Below, in pieces: positions 41,865 through 49,947 of a DNA stretch of 64,000 nucleotides. Numbering within the stretch: the first letter of the stretch is position 1; every line of letters begins with the position of its first letter. A program made the position numbers and the translations under genes. The notes beneath the pieces are model-generated. The model did not search any database. It saw only the letters and a program-made list of their open reading frames with translations, and was not told the DNA's origin. Location of the stretch: positions 124,001 to 188,000 of the forward strand of contig NZ_JAFFPS010000026.1 of NCBI RefSeq assembly GCF_016919165.1, given 5' to 3'. This DNA is from Leptospira chreensis (GTDB lineage: Bacteria; Spirochaetota; Leptospiria; Leptospirales; Leptospiraceae).

Positions 41865-42280
41865 TGCAGGCTCTCGATTTAAACGATTTACCATTTTTAA
41901 AAGAGGAATCCCTTCGTGCCTTTCATTGGTTACTTGCCGAATATCCTGAAGCCAACACACAAAAAAATTTGGATCCTGGTTCTCAAAAGTTTGTTGAAAC
42001 GAAGGAAGAGATTCCCTTTCCCATTCGTTGGAAGACAGAACAAATGGGGCAGATTTTGGAATGGGTGGTTTCGGATATGGGTTCCGTCACTCTTAGGTTA
42101 GGTGGTTTGGAGGGGAATCGACGAAACCCGGCTCCCATCTTTTATTTGAGTCTTAGAAAATCAGAAGAGGGGAAGTTTCTCTGGACAGATCCGGAAGGAA
42201 ATCCCATTCCGTTTCCCGATCCGTCCATTCATAAAGACATCCAGAATCGAATCCAATTGTATGTAGATTCGATTTCTTAA
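41861..42280 (+). CDS. Hypothetical protein downstream of mazG
   Basis: 139 residues, cytoplasmic, without signal or membrane helix. It starts at an ATGA overlap with mazG. The sequence has a helical start (LPFLKEESLRAFHWLLAEYP) and a beta-rich second half (MGSVTLRLGGLEGNR, APIFYLSLRKSEEGKFLW). No family is recognised. It is convergent with lpxD, 25 bases apart. Confidence 0.68.
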   Translation: MMQALDLNDLPFLKEESLRAFHWLLAEYPEANTQKNLDPGSQKFVETKEEIPFPIRWKTEQMGQILEWVVSDMGSVTLRLGGLEGNRRNPAPIFYLSLRKSEEGKFLWTDPEGNPIPFPDPSIHKDIQNRIQLYVDSIS

Positions 42281-42305
42281 AAGGTAGAAGGAATTAAAAT
42301 CCTAT

Positions 42306-43364
42306 TTAAGATTCTTTTGTTTCAATCCCTACTTTCTTTTCAATGTTTTCAATCCGTTTGAGCCATTTGTTTAAGTTCACAATGTTTTTGATGTTCACTC
42401 GATACTTTTGAAACTCTGGGAAGGTCAGACCTAAGTCCCAACCAACCCAGACGTCCTTAGTTTTAGGAGAGTTTCGAAGGCTTGATCCACCGGCAACGAT
42501 GGTTCCGTCGATGAGTGTTAAGTGGTCGCTGATGGCACAAGCACCACCAATGATGACATGGTTTCCAAGAGTGACACTTCCCGCAAGACCGGACTGACCT
42601 GCAATGATGACATGATCTCCCACCGTACAGTTGTGAGCAATATGAACCATATTGTCAAATTTGCATCCATTCCCAACTGTTGTATCGGTAAGAGCACCGC
42701 GGTCGATGGTACAGTTACTTCCTACTTCCACATCGTCTCCAATCACCACTCGACCCACTTGTGGAATTTTGTTATGTTTGCCTTCGGCAAAAACAAATCC
42801 AAATCCATCGCCACCAAAACTAGAATTTCCAAATACAATGAAACGTTTTCCAACGATGGTATCATCAAAAAACACACAGTTTTTTCCAATGCGAGCACCA
42901 TCACCGATTTGAACTCGATCTCCGATTTTCACGCCGTCTTCAATGATACAATCTTTTCCGATGACTGAATCTTTTCCAATGGTTACAAAATGTCCGATGT
43001 CTGTGTTGGATCCAACTTTAGCAGTTGGGTCAATGATGATATGTGCACTTTGTTTTCCTGTAGGTTGTTTTTCTGGGAAAAAGTGTCGAATGATTTTGGC
43101 AGTGGTTAGTTCTACTTTAGGAACAATGATCAAAGCTTTTTCAGTGAGTAATTCCGCAAGATCGGAAGATACAACGAGTAAAGGTGCTTTGGATGCTTTA
43201 GCATCATTGACAAAAGTTTTGTTTGCTACAAAAGAAATTTCAGTTGTAGAAGCTAATGAAAGTGAGGTGAGTCCAGTAAAAGAAACAGAAACGATACTAT
43301 CTGTATTTTGAAACTTTGCTTCTGGTAGTAGTGACTGGAGAGTAGAAAGGTTGATTTGGTTCAT
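42306..43364 (-). CDS. lpxD: UDP-3-O-(3-hydroxyacyl)glucosamine N-acyltransferase LpxD
   Basis: 352 residues. An N-terminal uridine-binding domain (about 1-100) is followed by a left-handed parallel beta-helix of hexapeptide repeats (about 105-315) and a C-terminal helix. The catalytic His lies in HIAHNCTVG, and FGGDGFGF is the usual lipid-contact loop. It adds the second hydroxyacyl chain in lipid A synthesis in the cytoplasm. The ATG at 43364 has AAGGA 7 bases upstream, but that site lies inside an 11-pair hairpin, listed separately. Leptospira genomes often have more than one lpxD copy. Confidence 0.95.
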   Translation of the reverse strand: MNQINLSTLQSLLPEAKFQNTDSIVSVSFTGLTSLSLASTTEISFVANKTFVNDAKASKAPLLVVSSDLAELLTEKALIIVPKVELTTAKIIRHFFPEKQPTGKQSAHIIIDPTAKVGSNTDIGHFVTIGKDSVIGKDCIIEDGVKIGDRVQIGDGARIGKNCVFFDDTIVGKRFIVFGNSSFGGDGFGFVFAEGKHNKIPQVGRVVIGDDVEVGSNCTIDRGALTDTTVGNGCKFDNMVHIAHNCTVGDHVIIAGQSGLAGSVTLGNHVIIGGACAISDHLTLIDGTIVAGGSSLRNSPKTKDVWVGWDLGLTFPEFQKYRVNIKNIVNLNKWLKRIENIEKKVGIETKES

Positions 43365-43368
43365 CTCC

Positions 43369-43400
43369 GATTCCTTATCGATGGTTTAAGACAAGGAATC
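43369..43400 (-). promoter_or_regulatory. Hairpin masking the lpxD ribosome-binding site
   Basis: Read on the minus strand, GATTCCTTGTC (43400-43390), a 10-base loop (43389-43380) and GATAAGGAATC (43379-43369) form an 11-pair stem with one G-U pair. The second arm contains AAGGA, the only well-spaced ribosome site for lpxD (7 bases before the ATG). The stem contains only four G-C pairs, so it could open with temperature or be opened by a protein or small RNA. No T-run follows, so it is not a terminator. Confidence 0.6.
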
Positions 43401-43459
43401 AGAGAGGTCAAAGTTTGGCTAACACTATTAGATAGTCTTAGTCAAGATTTTATAGATGA

Positions 43460-43894
43460 TTATCCTTCGATTTTATGTGCAATAATATCATCAAGGGAAA
43501 ACGAACCAGCACCTTTGATGATCAGAGGAATCGCAAGTCCGAAAGTCAAAAGTTGATATTCGAATCCACCCTTGTCAGCAAAGAAACCGTTTGGTAAGTG
43601 AACGAGAACTGCAGCGACAAGCATTGTTGAAAAAATTCCAAATGCAGCAACTCTTGTGAAAAGTCCAAGGATGAGACCAAGTGCACCAAAGAATTCAGCG
43701 ATGATGGCAAGTACAGCAAAGAAATACGGAATGCCCAATTGTCCTGTAAAGAAACCCAAAGTTCCTTCGAAGCCGTATCCACCGAATGCACCTAGAACTT
43801 TTTGAGCTCCGTGGGGAAGGATCACAACTCCGAGAGTGACGCGGAGGATGGTGAGTGTGATGTCTTTATTCGTTGCGAGTAGTTTGTAAAACAT
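43460..43894 (-). CDS. DoxX-family membrane protein
   Basis: 144 residues from the ATG at 43894, chosen because AGAGG is 5 bases upstream; an upstream ATG at 43954 would run through the palindrome and lacks a ribosome site. Four membrane helices and the family patterns ILRVTLGVVILPHGAQKVLG, PYFFAVLAIIAEFFGALGLILG and the closing LAIPLIIKGAG mark it as DoxX. These proteins are linked to redox or thiol stress in some bacteria. Lone gene with a strong palindrome before its start; lpxD follows 95 bases after. Confidence 0.88.
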   Translation of the reverse strand: MFYKLLATNKDITLTILRVTLGVVILPHGAQKVLGAFGGYGFEGTLGFFTGQLGIPYFFAVLAIIAEFFGALGLILGLFTRVAAFGIFSTMLVAAVLVHLPNGFFADKGGFEYQLLTFGLAIPLIIKGAGSFSLDDIIAHKIEG

Positions 43895-43909
43895 AGAACC
43901 TCTTATTGC

Positions 43910-43935
43910 TAAATAGTTTAATATCAAACTATTTA
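43910..43935. promoter_or_regulatory. Palindromic operator-like site upstream of doxX
   Basis: TAAATAGTTT (43910-43919), spacer AATATC, AAACTATTTA (43926-43935): perfect 10-base arms. The form suits a dimeric repressor (MarR/OhrR or HxlR type). It lies 16 bases before the doxX ATG and so would cover the transcription start or leader. Confidence 0.55.
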
Positions 43936-43972
43936 ATGATGATACACCCGTCAATGCTTATTTTAAAAAAAA

Positions 43973-44614
43973 TTAACCTTTTTCGTAAACGAGGAAGATT
44001 TCGTTTCCTTTGGCAAAATGGTCTTTTAGGGTCCAGCCGTTCTTGTCAAAACCGGGGAGTTCGGAATTCCTGTCGGCAATCCCTGCAAGTCCCGTCTTTC
44101 CAATGATAAAAGGAACCACAGTCACATAGATGCGATCGACAAGGTCTGCTTCCAAAAAGGAGAAATTGAGTTTGGGGCCACCCTCTAAAAGGACGTTTTT
44201 ATAACCTTTTCGTTTCAGAATCCCTGTGACTTTTTTGGGGTCGATGTCATCAGAATCCAAAGCAAAGATCTCGGCTTTGTTCTCTAAACTGGTTTTGATT
44301 TCTTTTAGATTCGATTTGGTGCAAATGATAAGAGGAATATGGTCGGATTCTTCAAAGACATGTTTGTCCGGGGGGAGTGTGCCTTTACGAACCAAAATGA
44401 CGGGCCTTGGGTTTAGGGCATTGGGCACGGCTCGGATTTTGACAATGGGGTTGTCGTTTAATATAGAGTTTTTTCCTACAAGAATCGCATCGGATTGCGA
44501 ACGATAGACATCCATTTGGGTTTTGTCTTCGCTGGAAGTGAGGCCATACCAACGACCATCCGGTCGAACGACCTTTCCGTCCAAGGTCATGGCCATATTG
44601 ATCGATAATTTCAT
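43973..44614 (-). CDS. RibD C-terminal-domain/dihydrofolate-reductase-like protein
   Basis: 213 residues made only of the RibD_C reductase fold: MAMTLDGKVVRPDG, SDAILVGKNSILNDNP, VLLEGGPKLNFSFLEADLVDRI and PFIIGKTG. In riboflavin synthesis this domain uses NADPH to reduce a ribosylamino-pyrimidine phosphate; stand-alone copies also act on other substrates. The N-terminal deaminase half of RibD is absent. It overlaps the upstream BFD-like gene by 4 bases, so the two are co-translated. Confidence 0.85.
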   Translation of the reverse strand: MKLSINMAMTLDGKVVRPDGRWYGLTSSEDKTQMDVYRSQSDAILVGKNSILNDNPIVKIRAVPNALNPRPVILVRKGTLPPDKHVFEESDHIPLIICTKSNLKEIKTSLENKAEIFALDSDDIDPKKVTGILKRKGYKNVLLEGGPKLNFSFLEADLVDRIYVTVVPFIIGKTGLAGIADRNSELPGFDKNGWTLKDHFAKGNEIFLVYEKG

Positions 44615-44850
44615 GAAATTTTCCTCCGTGAGAGATTCTGCAATTCGCGCTGGAGGATGTGGTACACCTGCATCGAGCAGGTGCCGCAGCCGGTAGAGGC
44701 CCTTGTGGTTTCCCTGATTTGTTCCATTGTCACGGCACCAGCATGGATGGCACGGACTAATTCATCTTCAGTCACCATTCGACATAAACAGACCCGTTTG
44801 GGTCTCATAAGGGAATTTAAATCGAAAGGATCCATACCTGAACTATTCAT
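44611..44850 (-). CDS. BFD-like [2Fe-2S]-binding protein
   Basis: 79 residues. The BFD (bacterioferritin-associated ferredoxin) pattern is VCLCRMVTEDELVRAI with CxC, then TGCGTC with CxxC, four Cys for one [2Fe-2S] cluster. In other bacteria this fold reduces or releases iron from ferritin or serves in oxidoreductases. Several in-frame ATGs (44850, 44835, 44808) are possible and none has a clear ribosome site; 44808 (MRPKRVCLC) would be nearest the usual family N-terminus. It is coupled to the RibD-like gene and divergent from the UMF1 transporter. Confidence 0.78.
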   Translation of the reverse strand: MNSSGMDPFDLNSLMRPKRVCLCRMVTEDELVRAIHAGAVTMEQIRETTRASTGCGTCSMQVYHILQRELQNLSRRKIS

Positions 44851-44919
44851 TTGACAGATTTACGAAAGGGAGGGAAACTCTTTAATTACTTTGAACCAAG
44901 GAAAATTCTAACAACCTCT

Positions 44920-46275
44920 ATGTCCCAAGACAAAAGCCCGGAAGCCAAAAAGAAAAAAAACCGTGAAATTTTTGGATGGTGTATGTTCGATTTTGCGAAC
45001 TCCTCCTATACGACTGTCATCATCAGTGTTGTTTATTGCGAAATTTTTACGAGACTCGTTGTCCCGGCGGATATGGCCTCGGACAATCCGTACCGGATGG
45101 GAAATTCCCTTTGGGCTTGGGCCCTTGCGGCTTCCTATTTGTTTGTGGTGTCTACCGGACCCATTTTTGGAGCCATTACAGACTATAGTTCTAAGAAAAA
45201 ACTCTTCCTTTTCTTAAGTTATGTGGGTTGTGTCATCGCTACCTTTTTGCTTTATTACGTGGAACCGGGAATGGTTTGGCTTGGGATGGTTCTTGTTGCC
45301 CTTTCCAATTTTTTCTTTGCTTCGGGCGAAAACTTTGCCTCCAGTTTTTTACCTTCTCTTGGATCGAAAGAGGACCTGGGAAAAATTTCTGGATATGCAT
45401 GGGGAATTGGATACTTCGGTGGAATCGGTTCTGTGGCCCTTGCGACAACCCTCGGCGATTACACTCTAGACAACTTTCAAAACTTAAAGTTAGTGGGGCC
45501 TTATACTGCGATTTTCTTTTTGATTGCGGCCATTCCTACTTTCCTATTTCTCAAAGAACCACATTTGCCACTCGGTGTTTCCCATAATGTAAATTATTTC
45601 AAAATTGGAAAGGATCGTGTGATCCAAACCTTAAAGGATGCCAGTCAGTTCAAAGATTTGATGATCTATTTGGTATCTTTGTTTTTTACTATGGCGGCCC
45701 TTGCCATTGTGATTTCCTTTGCTTTCATTTACGGATCTCAAGAGATTCATATTGAAGCCGAACACAAACAAGCCATGTTCATCTTCATTCAAATTTTTGC
45801 AGCAGTCGGTGCCCTTGCTTTCGGAGTTATCCAAGATAGCATTGGTGCTAAAAAAACATTCAACCTTACACTTGTTCTTTGGCTTGTGACTTGTGCTTTG
45901 ATTTATTTTGTCTATGATATCACAAACTTTGCCAATGCGACTCTTGGTAAAACATGGACTGTGCAGTGGGTATTTGTATTCATTTCTTCTCTTGCGGGAA
46001 TGGGACTTGGTTCCACTCAATCGGCTTCGAGAGCCCTTGTGGGTATCTTTAGTCCTGAATCGAAATCGGGAGAATTCTTTGGAATGTGGGGTCTTTCTGG
46101 AAAGATTGCGGCGGCGGCGGGACTTTTCCTTTTTGGATACATCCAAACTTTAGTCTCTCTGAGAAATGCCTTCCTTGTGGTGGCTTTTTTCTATTTTCTA
46201 TCGCTAATCATTAACTTGTTTGTAAACGAAGAAAGGGGAGTGGAAGCGGCTTCACGTTTTCAAGAAAAACCATGA
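44920..46275 (+). CDS. UMF1-family MFS transporter
   Basis: 451 residues from the ATG at 44920 (MSQDKSP). AAGGA lies further upstream than ideal, but the TTG at 44851 would start against the BFD gene and add a non-conserved tail. Twelve membrane helices are predicted. The signature FGWCMFDFANSSYTTVIISVVY is the family hallmark (only its first part is needed: FGWCMFDFANSS). UMF1/Atg22-like carriers are thought to export amino acids or other small molecules. Its end overlaps the next small gene by 4 bases. Confidence 0.86.
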   Translation: MSQDKSPEAKKKKNREIFGWCMFDFANSSYTTVIISVVYCEIFTRLVVPADMASDNPYRMGNSLWAWALAASYLFVVSTGPIFGAITDYSSKKKLFLFLSYVGCVIATFLLYYVEPGMVWLGMVLVALSNFFFASGENFASSFLPSLGSKEDLGKISGYAWGIGYFGGIGSVALATTLGDYTLDNFQNLKLVGPYTAIFFLIAAIPTFLFLKEPHLPLGVSHNVNYFKIGKDRVIQTLKDASQFKDLMIYLVSLFFTMAALAIVISFAFIYGSQEIHIEAEHKQAMFIFIQIFAAVGALAFGVIQDSIGAKKTFNLTLVLWLVTCALIYFVYDITNFANATLGKTWTVQWVFVFISSLAGMGLGSTQSASRALVGIFSPESKSGEFFGMWGLSGKIAAAAGLFLFGYIQTLVSLRNAFLVVAFFYFLSLIINLFVNEERGVEAASRFQEKP

Positions 46276-46499
46276 TCATAGAAGACGAGGACGATTTCGA
46301 ATTACACCAGAGCCAAAGAAATTTGGCTCTCGCCACCATCGATGAACTGATGTTAACCAAGATGGATCTATTGGATGCGGAAAAGAAAGTACCTCGTTTT
46401 ATTAACAATGCACTTTCGTATTTAAAGAGGAAGTATGTGACAGAGGAGCAGACGATTTCGCAGCTCCTCATCAGTCGGAGAGAAAAACAACAAACGTAA
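46272..46499 (+). CDS. Small hypothetical protein
   Basis: 75 residues, helical, no signal or membrane helix. It begins with an acidic stretch (IIEDEDDFELHQ) and ends Lys/Arg-rich (SRREKQQT). It starts at an ATGA overlap with the transporter gene, which supports it being real. No family recognised. Confidence 0.6.
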   Translation: MIIEDEDDFELHQSQRNLALATIDELMLTKMDLLDAEKKVPRFINNALSYLKRKYVTEEQTISQLLISRREKQQT

Positions 46500-46516
46500 A
46501 AAGGGTTCGTTGTTTT

Positions 46517-47326
46517 TTAGTTGGTGTTGTAATCCAAAATTTTTGTAATCATTTGTTTTTGATCTAACTCAATATTTCTGAGTTGGAATGCAGTTTGTTT
46601 CGCAATCTTACGTAACATCTTTTTATAAGATCTCATGATATGTTTTTGTTTGTCATAAGGCAAAGGATCTTTTTCATCATTGAGAATCATGGCAATGTCC
46701 GGCTCAGCGGGTTGGACAGGGTCGTTCGGCCAAATGGTATCTGAAGTAAGAGATCGGAAGTATTCCAATCGGATATCAGAGTTTGTATCTAACTTAGCTT
46801 CTCCCTTTTCATCTTTTTCTGCACTTTCTGATTTTGGAGAAGGATTGATGAGTCGTCTCATTTCTTTGACATGAATCGTTCCATCAGCATTCACTCGGCG
46901 GAAAGCAAGGATGATTTTGTCTAAGTCGCTATAGTCTTCTTTAGGGTAAATATAAGCAATTCCATCATACAAAAATACTGTCGGATAATCAATGTAAGAC
47001 TGCCCTTGTGGAAGTTTGATTTCCAAGTAAGGTTTTCCATCTTTATCTTTTTTATAAAGTTCTTTGTGAGATTCTGGAGTGTGTGCCAAATACTGCGCAG
47101 CTGTTTTATCCACTCCCAAATCTTGGAGTTTTTTAATTTTCTTCAAGTTCCCACTGATACTGGCGTGGAGGGTATCGATTTCGTTATCCCCAAATCCGTT
47201 TTTTCTTTGTAGGTCGATTTGTTTTTGGGTCTCTCGTTCTTTTAAGGTAGCAGAGGCCGGTTTTTCAGCGTAGAGTGCCGAAATCCCAAGTAGGAAAGCG
47301 AGAGTGATGGAGAATCGTAGAATCAT
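46517..47326 (-). CDS. Exported periplasmic protein, unknown function
   Basis: 269 residues with a signal peptide (about 1-20, ending SALYA). The mature protein is charged and helical at both ends, with a beta-rich middle (SYIDYPTVFLYDGIAYIYPK near 110-130) and the segment LAFRRVNADGTI. The length, signal and layout remind me of the Leptospira flagellar coiling proteins (FcpA/FcpB), which sheathe the periplasmic filament, but I cannot confirm this without a search. It stands alone, convergent with the small gene at 46272. Confidence 0.65.
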   Translation of the reverse strand: MILRFSITLAFLLGISALYAEKPASATLKERETQKQIDLQRKNGFGDNEIDTLHASISGNLKKIKKLQDLGVDKTAAQYLAHTPESHKELYKKDKDGKPYLEIKLPQGQSYIDYPTVFLYDGIAYIYPKEDYSDLDKIILAFRRVNADGTIHVKEMRRLINPSPKSESAEKDEKGEAKLDTNSDIRLEYFRSLTSDTIWPNDPVQPAEPDIAMILNDEKDPLPYDKQKHIMRSYKKMLRKIAKQTAFQLRNIELDQKQMITKILDYNTN

Positions 47327-47395
47327 GACGTACCTCAGAGATTTCTGTCTTTTATAGTATCGAATCCTTCCTTGTCGATTCTTGAATGGACTGAC

Positions 47396-48442
47396 TCAGA
47401 TTTTTCTTGCAGAAAAAAAACGCACCAGGGACTGGAAGAGGTCTTGTTCGGCTTCTTGGGCCTTGGGAATGAGGCCTGTCAATTGGATGTATCCGTGGAC
47501 GAGAGAGGGAAAATGGCGTTCTTCTACCTTTACCCCGGCCGATTGGAGGTTTTTGGCATAGGTTTCCCCTTCTTCCCGGAGAGGGTCATATCCTGCGATT
47601 CCAATGTACGCCGGCGGGAGGCCTTTGAGTTCTTTGGGATCGGCAAGAACCGGAGAGTTGGTAGAAGTGAGTCTGTCTTTTTTGTTCGGAAGGTAGTTTT
47701 GGATGAACCACCGCATTAGGGAACGTGTGAGGACATAACGCTCTCCAAAAAGTTCATAGGTTTCTGATTCCTTAGAAGTATCAAGCATGGGGTAGAGAAG
47801 GGCTTGGAATATGGGAACAGAGACTTTGTCTTTTTTGGCTCTGATACAAAGAGAAGTGGCAAGAAGAGCACCGGCACTATCACCACAAACAGCAATGGCA
47901 TTGGGTGATCCTCCAAAGAGATAGGCAGAATTACGAACATATTGGTAAGCAAGCCAAACATCATCATGGGCTGCGGGGTAAGGATGTTCTGGCGCCAAAC
48001 GATAATCCACGGCAATCACGATGCTCTTTGTATAATGAGACATTTTACGACAGAAATTATCATGTGTCTCTAAGTTACCAATCGTGAGTCCACCACCGTG
48101 AAAGAAGAGTATGGTGGGAAGATTTCTTTTTTGAGGATTTGCGTTATAGACTCGGATAGGAATGAAAGAGGCGCTGGGAGTGGGAATGAGTTTGTCTTCG
48201 ATGTGAGGGATGGGAAATTCCGGCTCATCGAAGATCTGCATTTGATCGCGGTAGTGCCGGCGTGCCTTTTCAGGACTCATTTGTTCCATTTTAGGAAGGA
48301 ACCTGGCAATGTTACATGCCAATGCACAACGCGGATCCAATTGGTTGGTTTCCGGTTGATTTGTTTTACGCACCAAAGTGGAAATCCAATGTTCGGGTAA
48401 CGAAAAGACAAGTTGTGCGACTGATTTTTTGATACCTAACAT
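47396..48442 (-). CDS. Alpha/beta hydrolase, hormone-sensitive-lipase-type esterase
   Basis: 348 residues, no signal peptide. HGGGLTIGN is the oxyanion loop of the HSL family, GDSAGA carries the nucleophile Ser, AGYDPLREEG the acid, and SLVHGYIQ the catalytic His. VDYRLAPEHPYPAA is another family hallmark. It hydrolyses short-chain esters. Its ATG overlaps the stop of the DUF2779 gene by one base (TAATG), so it is co-translated with the WYL and DUF2779 genes. Confidence 0.92.
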   Translation of the reverse strand: MLGIKKSVAQLVFSLPEHWISTLVRKTNQPETNQLDPRCALACNIARFLPKMEQMSPEKARRHYRDQMQIFDEPEFPIPHIEDKLIPTPSASFIPIRVYNANPQKRNLPTILFFHGGGLTIGNLETHDNFCRKMSHYTKSIVIAVDYRLAPEHPYPAAHDDVWLAYQYVRNSAYLFGGSPNAIAVCGDSAGALLATSLCIRAKKDKVSVPIFQALLYPMLDTSKESETYELFGERYVLTRSLMRWFIQNYLPNKKDRLTSTNSPVLADPKELKGLPPAYIGIAGYDPLREEGETYAKNLQSAGVKVEERHFPSLVHGYIQLTGLIPKAQEAEQDLFQSLVRFFSARKI

Positions 48443-49947
48443 TAAATAACCGATAATCGTTCTAATAACATTCTATAAATTAAAAACAAACCATAACTAT
48501 CAAGTTTGCAGTAAGCTTTCAAATCCTCCAGAACACGTTTTTTTTCTTCGGCTGTCACCTGCTTTTTTATTAATCTTAAATATTGGTAATTTGCATCTTG
48601 TCCTTCGCGAATGGAAAGTCCTCCGTGGCTCTCTGTACTAAAACAAGGCAGTATTTCCTTGAGAGATGCTTTCCCATTTTGGCCGGGATGGTAGAGCCAA
48701 AGTTTTTTGAAAGGCATAGCAAGGTCGATAAACATTGATTTGGCTCTTTCCCAGAACTCTAAAAACTCAGGGAAGGCTGTAGCGGTCTCTTGGATGATGA
48801 GTTTTTCAAAGAAATCATTGAAGGAGAAGATGGTGATTCCTTCTGGTAGGTCTTTTTGTAATTGGGTTAGGACGGGAACTCGAGGGTCTGTGTCCACATC
48901 TTCGTGTAAGTAGGTTTTATGTGTTAGGATATCGTTTTCTCTATCCCAAATGTGTAAGGAATACAGGTAAGGGACGTGTTGGAAGGGCCTTGTTTCGGGA
49001 TAAAGAGGGATGTAAGGGTTGATGGACTCAAAATCCAAAAAGGCTACAGTTTTTGTAACATTTGTTAGGTAATTTTCAAAGGCATTCCGGTCGAAGTATG
49101 TCTCTTTTGAGATATGCGCTTGTTTTTGTATCCTTTGGATGGGTGTGAGTTCCGAATCGGGTACAGATTCGTACGAATCGTACCCCAAAGCAAACCACCC
49201 TTTGGCTAATTCGGAGCTGTCTCGGAAGTCAAAGACCTCTTTGGCATTTTCTTTCCCTTTTGCACAATGACTGGGAGACAAACAGGTTTTTAGGGATCGG
49301 CAACTGGGTTTGGAATCGAGAAAGGAAAACCGTACGGATTGTTCGCCTGTTTTTTCGACTTCCTCTAGGAACTGTTTCCATTCTTCCTCACGAGTTCCCA
49401 TATCGGCAGCCATTCTGGAAGTTATGTCTTCTACGAGAAGATAATCCGCGGGATTGATGTCACCACCGGGGAAGAGGTATTTGGTTTGGATGCGGATGAT
49501 TTTGTATCCGACGACATTCAGTGACATTCCTTCGGCCACTTGTTTATGAAAATAAAATGATTTGAGAATGTCTTGTTTGACGGAACCAATCGGGCGAAAG
49601 TCCCAAAGGATCCAACCTTCCCTTTCCGAGTCATATTCCAAATACTCTACAGTGGATACAAAATGTTGGAAACGAAGGTGGGCATGGAAGATCGATTTTT
49701 TTTCAGAAATCCACTCTGCTGTTTTTTGGATGCTCTCTTCCTTATCCATTGTTTTTTCAATGGATACAGATTCGGGAAATTGGTTTTTGCAAAGTTGGAG
49801 GAAATCTCCCCATTCCAAATAACCACCGTAAGATGAGCTAGAAGGTTTAGGAACGAGTCCCTCTCTTACCAAATGGAAGGCATTGCTACAACGTAAGAAT
49901 TGTAAAAACTGAGACTTGGTAACGGGTGTAGTGGCTAAATCAGACAA
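48442..49947 (-). CDS. DUF2779 protein: degenerate RecB/Cas4-like domain plus DEDD exonuclease fold
   Basis: 501 residues from a TTG at 49947, which overlaps the WYL stop by 8 bases and has GGGAAGA upstream; an ATG at 50058 would overlap the WYL gene by 119 bases. N-terminal half: a RecB/Cas4-like region starting SQFLQFLRCSNAF. One early Cys (20) and three late Cys (216, 222, 228) follow the iron-sulfur layout of Cas4/AddB, while the nuclease DxEK residues look altered (LWDFRP). C-terminal half (about 298-495, DUF2779): DEDD exonuclease residues Asp305/Glu307 (FLDFE), Asp408 (FIDLA) and Asp483 (CKLDSYG), with YHPGQNGKASLKEILP. A DNA or RNA processing enzyme is likely. Confidence 0.75.
   Translation of the reverse strand: MSDLATTPVTKSQFLQFLRCSNAFHLVREGLVPKPSSSSYGGYLEWGDFLQLCKNQFPESVSIEKTMDKEESIQKTAEWISEKKSIFHAHLRFQHFVSTVEYLEYDSEREGWILWDFRPIGSVKQDILKSFYFHKQVAEGMSLNVVGYKIIRIQTKYLFPGGDINPADYLLVEDITSRMAADMGTREEEWKQFLEEVEKTGEQSVRFSFLDSKPSCRSLKTCLSPSHCAKGKENAKEVFDFRDSSELAKGWFALGYDSYESVPDSELTPIQRIQKQAHISKETYFDRNAFENYLTNVTKTVAFLDFESINPYIPLYPETRPFQHVPYLYSLHIWDRENDILTHKTYLHEDVDTDPRVPVLTQLQKDLPEGITIFSFNDFFEKLIIQETATAFPEFLEFWERAKSMFIDLAMPFKKLWLYHPGQNGKASLKEILPCFSTESHGGLSIREGQDANYQYLRLIKKQVTAEEKKRVLEDLKAYCKLDSYGLFLIYRMLLERLSVI

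Noticed and set aside
46483..46517. Hairpin AAAAACAAC / GTTGTTTTT between convergent genes as a terminator
   Set aside because: The stem is almost all A-T with a 17-base loop, so too weak to claim.
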